This document shows, in pieces, positions 47,557 through 59,100 of a stretch of DNA of 64,000 nt. The translations under genes and the position numbers were made by a program. The stretch is from Alternaria dauci (lineage: Eukaryota > Ascomycota > Dothideomycetes > Pleosporales > Pleosporaceae), in NCBI RefSeq assembly GCF_042100115.1, contig NC_091278.1:744001-808000 (forward strand), written 5' to 3'. Numbering within the stretch: position 1 is the first letter of the stretch; each line of letters starts with the position of its first letter. Under the pieces are notes generated by a model that worked only from the letters and a program-made list of their open reading frames with translations, was not told where the DNA came from and did no database searches.

Positions 47557-48579
47557 CAACGTGTCGCGGTCTATGTCTTATTCTTCATCTCCTGCTGCAA
47601 AGTGGCATTCACTTCTTCTTCTTCTTCTTCTTCTTTCTGACATTTCTTTCCTGTACTCTTTATTCTTTCCGAGTACGGGAGGTTGTCCAAAGCATTTACG
47701 AATTGCATATGGGCGGCGTTCGGGTATCACGGCTACATGCACAATCATGATAAGCCTGGGGCTGGGGACAAATGGGATGCGCGATATTTAGTATCGGCCG
47801 ATATTCGGACCTGGAGTTATATGGTGTTCTGTGTTGCTGTCACAACTTTGTTTGTCACGAAGTTTATGGTTTAACGGTAGCTACAAGGTGCTTGCTCTGC
47901 AAATTCAAACTTCAAGCTTTAAGCAACCATTATATGTTCTTCGCAAATTAGTGCTTTCCTCGTGCTCAGACGTCTGCTCTGGTAGTTCAACGTTGCTTTA
48001 TGCTTAACATGTCTAATCGCGGCTAGCGATAAGCTTTCAGCACTGACACCACCACCATTACTCGCCCGCTCCTTCACACGACCAGCACGCAGCCAAGCTC
48101 ACTATCATACCAAGCCCAACTCTTGCAGTACCTTGTCTTGCGCCTCTGCTGAGCTTCATCGCGCCAATTACCCAATATCTCCGATCTTTCGGAGTAGCCT
48201 CCCGACGCAGCTTCCTGTTGTGGAAGGTCACTTGTCTATCATGTAGCGCTTTCGCTGATGGCTGGCCTATCTTAAATAGCCCGCGGATCAACGCTCTTGA
48301 TACCCCGCAGTGGTACGGCCATAGCATACACAGATGCGAGCGTATCGCGCTTGGGCAGGGGTAGCTTATCAACAAGGATGGACGTCAACGGCGCATTGAG
48401 CCATCAGTTATCGTTCTGTCGGCCTGCTTGCCTCTGTTGACATCTTTTATGCGACGGCCGGTATATGAGCTTATGAAAGAAGACATTTCCCGAGTGTAAC
48501 TTCGCGCCTCTGTTCCCTTTGGTTGGATTTACTTCCAGCCTGTTTTGCTATTCGAACAACGACGCGGAGACAATACGCC
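47557..48579. other. Intergenic region, WOPR 3' flank and Dal5-type promoter
   Basis: 1.02 kb without a supported gene. It contains the CTT microsatellite in the presumed 3' UTR of the WOPR gene. Confidence 0.5.
47612..47635 (+). repeat. (CTT)8 microsatellite
   Basis: Eight perfect CTT units in the probable 3' UTR of the WOPR gene; useful as a length marker. Confidence 0.9.
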
Positions 48580-50519
48580 ATGGCGTCTGCCGCAGACCAT
48601 CCACCTTCACACACAATGTCGCCACCGCATCCCGCGCCGACAGATGTTGAGAAAGAAGCAATTGTTGAAAACAAAAGCACAGTCATCAAACAGGTTCTCG
48701 ATGAGAAACTGTTGAAACATTCGCATGATGCCGACGCGGCGATGAAGGCGTACGAGGGAATGGAGGGCCAGGTTGTGGAGTTGACAGAGGAGAAGAGCAA
48801 GGCGCTATTGAGCAAAATTGATATGCACATGATGCCTGTAAGTTTCCTGTTCTTCTGTGGTATCTTTGTAAATCATCAACGCTGACTACCGAACTCTGCA
48901 GATTATGTGTATTGTGTATGGCTTGAACTACCTTGACAAGACGACATTAAGTTATGCAAGTATCATGGGCCTGAAACTCCCTCCTTCGGACAACAAGCTA
49001 GCTTCTGGTATCGGTCTAGTTGGGGACCAGTACTCGTGGCTAGGTAGCATGTTCTACTTTGGATATATCGCTTGGGAATATCCTACTACACGTTTACTCC
49101 AAGTTCTGCCGCTGGGAAAATACTGTATGTCACTTTCATCTCTTCTGTCTTGATATTCGTGAGGTCGAAAGTCGGACTTGACTAACATGGTATCAAAGCT
49201 GCATTCAACATCATCATGTGGGGCCTTGTCCTAGCCTGCTTCGCCGCAGTCGAAAACTACGCCGGGGCGATCGCCATTAGGTTTTTCCTCGGCGTCTTCG
49301 AATCAGCAGTAACGCCTGGTTTCGCCCTCTTCACGTCGCAATGGTACACCAAGAAGGAACAGGGTTCACGTACGGGTATCTGGTTCAGTTTCAATGGCTT
49401 TGCGCAGATATTCGGCGGGTGTCTTGCGTACGGCATTGCTGTCGGCTGTCGGAAGTCGGGTACTACCTTGGAGCCGTGGAAGATTGTCTTCCTAGTCACC
49501 GGACTACTCACAATGTGTCTGGGCATCGCGTTCCTGTGGATCGTACCCGATAACCAACTGAACTGTAGGTGGTTGAGCAAGGAAGATCGAATTTTGGCGA
49601 TCGAGCGGATTAGGATTAATGCGCAAGGTGTGGGTAACAAGCACTTCAAGTGGTACCAGTTGAAAGAGGCGCTGCTTGACCCGTTGAGCTGGGCATTCTT
49701 CTTCTATGCTTTGATTGCTGATATACCTAACGGTAAGATACTGTGCTCACGTCCTTGCGAGCATCAACGCTAATAGATTTTCAAGGTGGGTTATCAAACT
49801 TCTTTTCCCAGCTTATTGTCGGCTTCGGATACACGGCCGAAGAGTCTCTTCTCTACGGAACACCGGGTGGGGCAGTCGAAGTCGTCTTTCTTATCGCCTG
49901 CGGCTGGGCCGGCGATAAATACGGCTACCGTATCCTCATATCCATGATCGGTCTGTGTACCGCTATGCTTGGCATGATCCTCATCGTTGCACTTCCGCTG
50001 TCCAACAACTCCGGTCGTCTCGCTGGCTACTACTTGACGCAAGCTAGCCCTACCGCTTTTGTTGCTTTGCTCAGTCTCATCTCGAGTAACGTAGCAGGAT
50101 ACACAAAGAAGACGACCGTGGCGGCTATGTACCTGATTGGTTACTGCGTTGGAAATATCATTGGTATGTACCACAAATATACTTCCTTGAGACCGAGGGA
50201 GCACAGACTGATATGATCATCGTGTATAGGTCCACAGACATTCCGTCCCCAAGATGCGCCTCGTTTCGTCTCCGCCGAGATCACCATCATCGTCTGCTGG
50301 GGTGTTTGTTTGGGCATCTTGACTTTCATTCACTTCTACTGCGTGTGGCAGAATAAGAAGAAGGCACAGATTCGCGCGGCACCTGAATACGTGAAGCTCG
50401 ACAACCAAGAGTAAGTTCAAACGTGAGATGTTGCGGATCGGATCAGTAAAGCTAATCATGCACATAGGTGGCTTGATCTTACGGATCGGGAGAATCCAGA
50501 ATTCATTTACACGTTGTAG
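48580..50519 (+). CDS. MFS transporter of the Dal5 (allantoate permease) family
   Basis: Exons 48580..48837, 48902..49124, 49199..49732, 49786..50163, 50230..50410 and 50468..50519; all junctions keep phase and give 541 residues. It is a plasma-membrane anion:cation symporter of the Dal5/vitamin transporter group. The signature NYLDKTTLSYASIMGLK lies in helix 1. GDQYSWLGSMFYFGYIAWEYP, RFFLGVFESAVTPGF and the sequence QWYTKKEQGSRTGIWFSFNG are typical, as is the C-terminal WQNKKK motif. The 85-residue cytosolic N-terminus is hydrophilic. Family substrates are carboxylates such as allantoate, ureidosuccinate or nicotinate; the one here is unknown. The gene is tail-to-tail with a Zn2Cys6 regulator, which in turn diverges from an MDR oxidoreductase. 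Confidence 0.92.
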
Positions 50520-50721
50520 CAACATATTCGATAGGGAATGAAACTGGTTCGAGATGAAGAATTGACCAAAGTCATACACTTGGCATACCCTGGCAGTCTT
50601 GATGTAAGCAAGGATGACTGCTACATACTACACCAGACGTAGGAAACCAATAGATTCTGCCCAGCAACAAATGGAAGTCTGTCTTATCGATCGCCATCTC
50701 CGCCCAACCTATTTGTAGTCT

Positions 50722-52383
50722 TTATGCCACCGTCAATATCCTCCCCCTCGAGTCCAACGCCCAGTTGACCTCCAAGCCAGACTCGTCAATGCTCCGCGTC
50801 TTCATTTGTGTCCACATTCCCTCTTTCACCTCAATCCCCCCTTCTCTCTCTCTACCCAACTCTTCCAACAACTTACCAAGCCTGCTATCAACCATTCCCA
50901 ACCAAATTCTCACAGCCTCGCCTTCCACTCTTGCCCGCCTAGTCATCCACCAAAGCGTGCCATCCTGACACATTTGATACCACCAACCCAACAAAAACAC
51001 TGCCTTTGAATCCTTCTGCTCCAGCAACTCCAAAAACTCCGGCGTGCTAAACGCCGTGAAATACAAAAAATCCAGCACATTACCATGCGTCAGTCGCAAA
51101 TGCCGGATCCGCGAGAGAATCAAAACAGGAAGGCGATACACATTCCACTCCTTGCTAGACACCGGTGTAATCTCAAAGACAATCCTCACCCTCTCCGGAA
51201 CAAGACTGACGTCGTTGCTCTGCATCCAGTCCGGCGGCGTAGCACACGGTCCCTGTTTCCGCGCTAGAACGCGTCTGAATACACTATCGTCCCTCGTAGG
51301 ATCAGCGATGCGCCAGAGATGTCGCTTCCCTTCTCCAATCTTCATCCAGGAAAGATCGCCAGGCTCGGACGGCTTCAGGGGCCAGACGGCGTAGGGGTCG
51401 TCGGACTCGAGGTACCAGAAGGATGCGGCGCCGAGGTGCACGCCAGTGGCCCAGATAGCGTCGCGGTGGGAAGGAGGTATGGGGCCGGCCAGTAGGCGAT
51501 GGTAGAGGGTGGTTGCTTGGTCCCAGTGGTAGAGAGATGTGTGTTGGAGCGTTGCGGCTTGGGAAGGGGAGTGAGGAAGAGAAAGCGAGGAGTCGTGCAT
51601 TAATGTCAGGCCAAGAATCATGTGCATCAGGAACGGGTGCTGGAGATGGTTAGCATTGCTTGGTGGCTGTGTTGAAGGAGGCGGGAGGTACTTTGAATGC
51701 GAGTTGGCATACTATGTCCCTATATGCTGGAGCCATTCTCTCATCTGGGCAGGGTCAGTTAGCCGAAGAGTACTTGATACCAGAGTATGATTTGTACCTC
51801 CAACAGTCAGAGATGTCCTGCTTTGAAACCTTGTAAGAATCTCAAGATGAGCCTCTGAGAACCCCCAAAACGAACTGGTAGTCCGTGGGGTGGCACTAGG
51901 ACCCGAACACACGTCTGAAGCCGAATACCCGGATAGTAGAGAGTTCTCAATCATAGAAGCCAAGGTATGGTTGATCGATACAGAACACCATGGCGTACCG
52001 AGATTGCTGCTCGTCCGGCTATATGATAGCGCATTTGACGGCATGTTGTTGATCGCCCTTGGCTCCACAACTATCTCTTCAAAATCAACCTTTCCTACTC
52101 CCATCATGCGTACATCCAAATCGCCCTTTTCGCCACTAAAGTCACAAACTACACCATAACTCTTGCATTTTTCGCACCGTGGTCTCGTTTCATCGCACTA
52201 TTCCCATGCCACATTTCATTAGCCCAATCTGATCCAGTCAAGGCAACCGCGAAAGAATCATCATAGCTCAAAACTAACCTTGACTCGTCTCAATTTGCAA
52301 TTCTCACACCCTTTCCTTGACTTTACATGAGTCCGTCTCTTCCGTTCTACTAGGGTCCCACGTCTGAATGCGATAGCTGGCAT
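50722..52383 (-). CDS. Zn2Cys6 transcription factor
   Basis: Exons 52383..52279, 52197..51798, 51744..51692 and 51639..50722, with introns of 81, 53 and 52 bp. The product has 491 residues. The zinc cluster is complete: C26, C29, C36, C43, C46 and C53 (CX2CX6CX6CX2CX6C), preceded by the basic stretch ERKRRTHVKSRKG. Intron 1 falls between residues 35 and 36, the same place as in the regulator at 15.3 kb. After a linker, exons 3-4 give DIVCQLAFKHPFLMHMILG, a motif common in sterol-uptake-type fungal C6 regulators, then a helical C-terminal domain. The 53-bp exon 3 is essential to restore frame. It is a nuclear regulator, possibly of the flanking transporter and oxidoreductase. Confidence 0.87.
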
Positions 52384-53004
52384 GGTCAACGGCTAGGAAT
52401 GGACTGGCAACACTTGCAGGGCAGGGGTAAGGTGAACGAATCTAACCCGTATTCGTGTTTCGCAGAGGCGATGTCATGGCGCCCGTGTCGCTTCGCATGT
52501 TATATACAACGGGCCTCGGAGTTTAGCTTTCTTCATCACCGGTGGCAGCAGGGCGTAAGCGATGAGGGCGTGGCGCGTATAGCGACTTGGGGAGGGCCCA
52601 CAAGATTCTGCGCTAAGGGTTTGGTCTAACCTGCGTTCGTATAACAGTAGTCCTCGTCGTTCTGATTGGCTGTACTGGGAGTCAGAACGACGATGATATA
52701 CCTATGTATCTATTTGCATGTTGCATCGTAAACTCCATATCCTGCATTAAAGCCTCTGAAGTACCTGAGATTTGTAAACTCCGAGAGAAGTTGGCGTGTC
52801 ACTCAGCAGGAAAGAGATCGGTAGGCTGGAACGGGACGGGGTGGATGGCCATCGTAGAATGACTACGAGTAGTGACGAAGGAGTATAAGTATAGTTGCGC
52901 GCGACCAGAAAGAATGGAGGAACTGCAGAAAAGATCTCACACTCAAACCACGTTCTCCAAAGCTCTCAAAACATCAGAAGCTCCACTATTACCCATATCC
53001 CAGC
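52384..53004. promoter_or_regulatory. Divergent promoter region, Zn2Cys6 regulator and MDR oxidoreductase
   Basis: 621 bp shared by two divergent genes. A TATAAG element at 52884-52889 lies 120 bp before the oxidoreductase start. I did not find a clear CGG...CCG inverted pair. Confidence 0.45.
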
Positions 53005-54129
53005 ATGTCTTCGACTCCCATTCCCCGGACCATGAAGGCCCTCCTCCAAGAGACAAAGAACGGCCCCCTCGTCCTCAAAGAGGTCCCAACCCCTCGCCCT
53101 GAACCCGGTTCCGTCATCGTCAAGATCCTCGCCAACCTCCTCCAACACCAGACTCCAGGTATCCTGGCCGGAGAAGCCGGCTTCACCTACCCCGTGCCCA
53201 TGACACCCGGTGGCCGAGCCGTGGGCCGAGTCGTCACTACAGGACCAGACACAACATCGCTGCCCATCGGCCAACTCGTCTTGCTCGAGCCATTCATCCG
53301 CGCCCGCGACGATCCAGATACATGGATCTTCTGGGGCGCAATGCAAGGCACAAGTGAGGGGTCAAAGAAGCTGTTTGCTGACAACTGGCGCTATGCCACG
53401 TTTTCAGAGTATGCAAAAGCGCCGTTGGAAGTTACTTGGGCGCTGAATGAGAATCGGCTCTGCAAAGAGTTGGGGTATACGATTCCCGAGTTGGTGCAGT
53501 TGTGCGTGGATGTTGTTGCGTACAGTGGACTCAAGGGGATTGGGCTGAGGGCTGGGGAGAGAATCGTTGTCACGCCTGCTACGGGTATCTTCTCGGGGGC
53601 GGCTGTGGGAGTGGCAGTTGCGATGGGCGCTACTGTTCTGGCGACAGGACGAAACGAGCGTGCGCTTGAACGCTTGGTGTCTGCGCATCCTCAGTTCGTC
53701 TCGAGGATTCCACGGACGAACGACGTCGATACTGATATCAAGAATCTGCAGCAGTATGGCCCTGTGGATGCTTTCCTCGAGATGACGCCCACGGGAGCCG
53801 AGGGATGCACGCATGTTCGTGCAGCTTTCGGTGCACTCAAGCAGTATGGACGAGCATGCATCATGGGCTTTGGTGGCGGCGCCATGACGCATGTTGAGAT
53901 TCCGATGATGGAACTGACGTTCAAGAGTATTACAGTCCATGGCCATGCCATGTACTGGGGACAGGACGTGAAGGAAATTATCAAGATGGCTGAAGCAGGA
54001 GTACTGAAACTTGGAAAAGACAGAGGTCACGACGCCGTGACTGAGTTCGAATTTGAGGATTTCGGAAAGGGATTCGACTGGGTTGGCGCAAACCATGAGC
54101 TCGGCCAGATGGCAGTATTAGTTCCGTAG
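53005..54129 (+). CDS. Zinc-independent MDR-family oxidoreductase
   Basis: Single exon, 374 residues, medium-chain dehydrogenase/reductase fold. The N-terminal GroES-like domain reads MKALLQETKNGPLVLKEVP and EPGSVIVKILANLLQHQTPG. The nucleotide-binding domain contains GERIVVTPATGIFSGAAVGV, a Rossmann loop in variant form, and MGATVLATGRNERALERL, whose Arg suggests NADP(H). The cysteine and histidine that bind catalytic zinc in alcohol dehydrogenases are absent (TPGGRAVG replaces the usual GHE loop), so a reductase activity of quinone or enoyl type is more likely than alcohol oxidation. The substrate is unknown. It is divergent from a Zn2Cys6 regulator. Confidence 0.87.
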   Translation: MSSTPIPRTMKALLQETKNGPLVLKEVPTPRPEPGSVIVKILANLLQHQTPGILAGEAGFTYPVPMTPGGRAVGRVVTTGPDTTSLPIGQLVLLEPFIRARDDPDTWIFWGAMQGTSEGSKKLFADNWRYATFSEYAKAPLEVTWALNENRLCKELGYTIPELVQLCVDVVAYSGLKGIGLRAGERIVVTPATGIFSGAAVGVAVAMGATVLATGRNERALERLVSAHPQFVSRIPRTNDVDTDIKNLQQYGPVDAFLEMTPTGAEGCTHVRAAFGALKQYGRACIMGFGGGAMTHVEIPMMELTFKSITVHGHAMYWGQDVKEIIKMAEAGVLKLGKDRGHDAVTEFEFEDFGKGFDWVGANHELGQMAVLVP

Positions 54130-54670
54130 CAGTGGCTGTGTAAATGCCAGCCGAAAGCGGAAGGTGCGACGAACTTCAGTGTCATCTTCACATATTCAAC
54201 ATGTTAGCAGAATCACTGTATGTAATGCATGTGCTGGAACAAGAATTCCTTGATTCCCAGTCGGACTCGTACCGACTGTCCGGTGTAGAAGGAGCCGGGC
54301 CTGTTGCAGTCTGATATAGCCCTATGCTTTACCGGCTATCCTAAGTAAAGACCCCACTCCAAGAAAATGCAGCAATCCGTCATGGTTCGTGAACTTGTCA
54401 TGACCTCTTAACGCCGTGTGCCGACTTGAATAAACCCTTCAGCGATTGCTTGACAGTACGCCAGTCGCAGCTGCGACATGAGGTAGGTGCAGTCGTCGGG
54501 GAAGGAGCGCCGGTCTTTTCCGCTAAAATCGAATTGGTCGTCGAGGTGCGCGTATCGCCGCCGCGGCTCGAAGAGCGTCGAGAGATTACGCTATCGGTCT
54601 TGAGGCCCACAGGAGTCTTGTCTTTACTTCGCTCGCGCGATGTCACCTGTTCCTGAGGCCTCTCGCACCC
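54130..54670. other. Convergent 3' region with an open frame in line with SF3B6
   Basis: Lies between the MDR gene stop and the SF3B6 stop. Positions 54670-54398 on the minus strand are open in exactly the SF3B6 frame for 90 codons after its stop (see findings). Nothing else was recognised. Confidence 0.5.
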
Positions 54671-55283
54671 CTAATCAATGCCATGTTGTTTTTTGAGCTT
54701 TTCTAAATTCTCTTGGCGCTCGGCGAGATCATTGGCGGCCTTGAGCATTTTATCTGGCTGGTGATATAATACTGCGCCTGTCAGTGACTGCTGTCTCAAG
54801 GACGCGCATGCTGCTGCTGCTTACCGACAAGGTATCTGTTCTGGAAGTTGAAGCCATTCAGCTTGTCGCAAGCCGACTTTGCATCCATTACGTCTTCATA
54901 GACGACGAAGGCTGTGCCCTTGGTGTTGTTGGCGATACCCTGGCGGATCTGGCTGTGCTGGAGTTAGTGACCTGGGGCGACTGTAGGGGCCAAGATGCGC
55001 CAGCGCACAGGGAAGACGACGTACCGTACAGGGCCGAACTTGCCAAAGAGGTCGAAGAGTTCCTCTGGGGTGACGTTGAAGCTGCAGGGGGGTCAGCGCA
55101 TGGCAGAAGCAGTAGCTCCGGCTCCGACTAACCTCAGGTTCTTTACGAAGAGAGCTCTGTAGGAATGACATGTTAGCGCGAATGTCGTGTGAGTTGGTCG
55201 CACCAGGCTTGCGATTGGCACGCGATGCAGAGAAGGCGGACATACCGGTTGACTTCCGGTGCCAATTTTCCTCCTCGACTCAT
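54671..55283 (-). CDS. SF3B6: SF3B6 (p14), branch-site binding subunit of splicing factor SF3b
   Basis: Exons 55283..55246, 55156..55133, 55081..55025, 54952..54825 and 54771..54671 give 115 residues. Introns are 89, 51, 72 and 53 bp. The product is a single RRM protein of the U2 snRNP that contacts the branch-point adenosine and SF3B1. RNP2 is ALFVKNL and RNP1 is [30 protein letters not shown] and the C-terminal [19 protein letters not shown] match the family closely. The exons are very small (24 and 57 bp internal), yet every junction keeps frame and reproduces the conserved protein, which makes the model convincing. The next gene, JHD1, diverges from it with 845 bp in between. Confidence 0.94.
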
Positions 55284-56128
55284 ACTTTGGCGACTGAGAT
55301 GGACGGTAAAGGACGGGCTGCTGGGTGGGTAGTCGAGGGCGGGTGGTGGGGAGGTTGCAGTGGGAAGTTGAGTTGGGTGAACATGCGGGATTGATCATGG
55401 ATGGCGTGCACGTCCGAGCGTTGGCAAGGCCGCATCACGTGGCAAACGCATATGATCGGGAAGAAGGAGCAACCCATGCAACGCCGAGATGGTGCTGAGT
55501 ATGCAGAGCAGGGGACACGCCGTCTACTACACATGAAAGGGCCGTATGGTGGTAGGGGGAGGACATGCAGCCGATGCACAGCTGTCTTGAAGCAACGCAG
55601 CTGCGCATCCGTGGCAGCTGGTACCAAATTATTGAGCGCTCGAATCGGAGACGCGGACTTGCAGCGAATGAGTGAAGCGGCCTGTCGACCTCGTAGAGCT
55701 CCCCCCAGCCATCCAACCACTCGCATGCTGCAGACACATGCGCTTGGAGCTGCGTGTCGAACCGCCGCATCTTGCTCTAGATATTGCACCCCGAGAGTGT
55801 TGTGGGCGCGGGCGTGGCCGAGTCTGGCTCAGCGATTGTCTGGGTGTCCGGTCGCAACATTCCCAATACAATCCCCGCCGACTTCTCCACCACCATCGTT
55901 CTATTGCCAAACCACACGCTCCCCCCCTACACTCGCTCACCCCCGATCGCGCCCACTGTCGCCTCTCAGCAGGACATGCCCATGCCCATGCCCGACTGCT
56001 CCTTTGCCCGTCTCCCAGCTTCTAGTGGCGCTGCTCCATAGCCGCGCATCGGTCTGAGACGCCAAACCGACGAGTACCTCGCACCCCCGAGGCCCTAGCC
56101 CACCCACCTCCGCACACACACAACCACC
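55284..56128. promoter_or_regulatory. Divergent promoter region, SF3B6 and JHD1
   Basis: 845 bp shared by two divergent genes, with a CACGTG element at 55436-55441. Several antisense open frames here are GC-driven and not considered genes. Confidence 0.4.
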
Positions 56129-59100
56129 ATGAGGCGAATCTCATCCTTCAAGGAGCAGTACAGGCGAGCTTCGGCGCGTGCCCCTACTCCTCCGCCGCCC
56201 GTCTACGAGCCGCTGTCGCCCGTCCTGCCGCCCATCGAGCCCTCGACAGCGCACCCCGCCGGCAATGCGAACAACCCATCCGCGTCGCTATCAGGCACAA
56301 GGCACATCAATGACGCTCTGAAAAATGCATCTGCCCTCGGCGAAGGCGCGCGCGCGTCTGGGGAGCAGTCGTCGCCGGCGGTGACGTGTGGGCACTCGGC
56401 GCGCTCCGCACCTCCTCCGTCGCAGTATTCTCTGGCGCAGGCATCGCCCATTGAGGCTCTCGCGGACGTCGCTGTGACACGCCAGCATGCCCACCCGCAA
56501 TACCTTGGCTATTCGCGCCATGCCTCCTACTCGGCGGCGTCGCCCACGGCCGTCCCTTACCCGACCGGCGAACGCGCCCCAGCACACGCTCTGCCCCGAG
56601 ACGCTTCATATCCCTTTGACGAGCGGCCTGCGAAGAGAGCGCGCTCCGAGGTCTACGGGTCTCCGCAGTATGGCCAGTCTCAGTCGAGACCCGCTACCAG
56701 TCATAACCCAGGCTGGTCCTACAACGTCGAGCAGATGACACACGGCGGCAGCCGCATGCACCAGAACAATAGCGTACCAGACGACCGCCTTGTTGAAGCT
56801 CAGCTGCTGCTGGATTTCTTCAAAGTTTCCACACAAACCGCGCATTCCCCGCCCTCGACAGCAAAGCGGTTGGCCGTTTCACAATCAGCGCCGGCTGAGC
56901 AACCTCCACACCAAATAAAACACAAATCAGAGCCTACAAATCCTTACGTAGTGCCACTGCCGCCTCCGTCCGACCACTACAGCCAGCCTGCGCAGGCACC
57001 CGTTGACATGAAACACCCTTTAGACGCACCCTCTGATGTGGCTCAGACCACCTCGGCTGCGCAAACACACACACCGCCTGAGGAAGCTCCCATCATGGTT
57101 ACACAGCCTGATATTGAGATGCAGGATGCCGTGCCTGCAGAAGAGCCAAAGTCAAAAAAGGGCCAGGGCTTGCCAAAAGGGAAAGGGCGCGCGTCTCGTA
57201 GCACACCATCAGCGAGTAGCAAACGGAAGAAGTCGACACCCAAGCCCAAGAACCCGACGTCTACAAGTACTTCTGGAGCCCCAGATCAACTCCAGTCGCC
57301 ACTGAGTCTGCCTGCCGATCAGTCTGCTACTGTCGCAGCGGACGGCTCTGTTCCTACTGCATCGCAGGCTGAGCCAGCACAAACCTCGCCCTCACACGCC
57401 CGTCGCCATTCCTTCTCGACGTCGGCGCCACCGCTACCAGACGGCCAGCCTCTATCGAACTACTCGCGAGCGCAATCGCTACCTCTCGGTACCCAGACAG
57501 CCGCCCCTACTCCTGTCGGTGCAGTCGCTCAGCCCGCACCCGCTCCGGTCGAACCAGAACTCATCTGCGCCCACTGCAAATCGTCCGAATCACACATCAA
57601 AATCGGCGACGGCGAGCAATGGATCGGCTGCGATGGCTGCAAAGAGTGGTATCACTACCCTTGCGCTGGTTTCAACAGCGAACGGGAGGTACGGGAGGTA
57701 AACAAATTCTACTGCGAACCGTGTAGACCCAAGTTTGGTGAAACAACGAGTAGGTCTACCGACGCACATTGGGCTTATAGTTCTAACATGGTCCAGAGGT
57801 TCGTAAATCCGTCAGAGCCCACACAACTGTTGACTACGCCGGTCTAAACGAGGGTGTTCTCAAAACATCCGACGACAATCCCGAACATCACTACATCGCA
57901 GCTTTCAAGAATGGCGACATTGAGTTCACCCCGGAGATGTTTGCGCGCATGCCGGCGCAGCTCATCACTGGCGACTTTCTCGAGAAGATGAATGGATTCA
58001 AGGAGCCCATTGTCATCCCTGGCGATATGAACACTCCGGCAGCGACAACAGAGGAGGACGTTGCCATGGAAGACGTAGATGGGCAGGCAGATGGGCCAAA
58101 ACTGCAATTTGAATACGAGACAGTCGCCGACGACGGCCAGGACGGTCTGGACATGGTCATACCCAAGGGTCTGACGGTTCGCCGTGTAGCAGAACTGTAC
58201 GGTCCAAACGAGCCTGTCCCTGTGATCGACGTCAAAGCACAAGAAGGCGAAGGCAAGAAGTGGACCATGGGAAAGTGGGCAGACTACTATGAGCAGCAAG
58301 GTGAAAAGCCTGTGCGAAACGTCATCAGCCTGGAGGTATCTCGAAGTAAGCTCGGCAAGCTGATCAGACGACCCAAGGCTGTTCGAGATATAGATCTGCA
58401 GGACGCTGTATGGCGAGAGGACGACAAGCTTGCGCCGCCACCAGTGCAGTTCTACTGTCTGATGTCTGTCGCAGACTGCTTTACCGATTTCCACATTGAC
58501 TTTGGTGGCTCATCCGTGTACTACCACATCGTGAAGGGCAAGAAGGTCTTCTTCTTCATTCCACCAACAAAGCAAAACCTGAAAAAGTACGAAGAATGGT
58601 GTCTCTCCCCGAACCAAGGGCACGACTGGCTTGGCAAACAAGTCAAGGAATGTTACCGAGTGGACCTTTATCCTGGAGATACCATGTTGATTCCTTCCGG
58701 TTGGATCCACGCCGTCTGGACTCCTGAGGACAGCCTCGTCATTGGAGGAAACTTCCTCACCCGTATACACTACGGTATGCAGATCAAGATCTTGGAAATC
58801 GAGAAGAATACCAAGGTGGCTACGCAGTTCCGGTATCCCTTTTTCCAGAAGATTATGTGGTTGACTGCCATTAAGTATCTGGAAGAGGATCCTGTTCCTG
58901 GTCCAGTTCAAGAGCTCCTGCAGAGCGGCGAGCAGTTCAAACGGTCGACGCCAATCTACTGCGAGCCGGACAGGTTCAGTCACAACTCACACCTCGGCGC
59001 ACAGAACTACAACAAACGATACTACTCCAAGCACGAACTGGAAGGGCTGACCGATTTGCTGAACTACATTTGGAGAACAGTCCTCATCACCGAAGGAAAG

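Noticed and set aside
55401..56057. 218-codon plus-strand frame between SF3B6 and JHD1
   Set aside because: One of several overlapping frames in both directions in a GC-rich promoter region; no domain.
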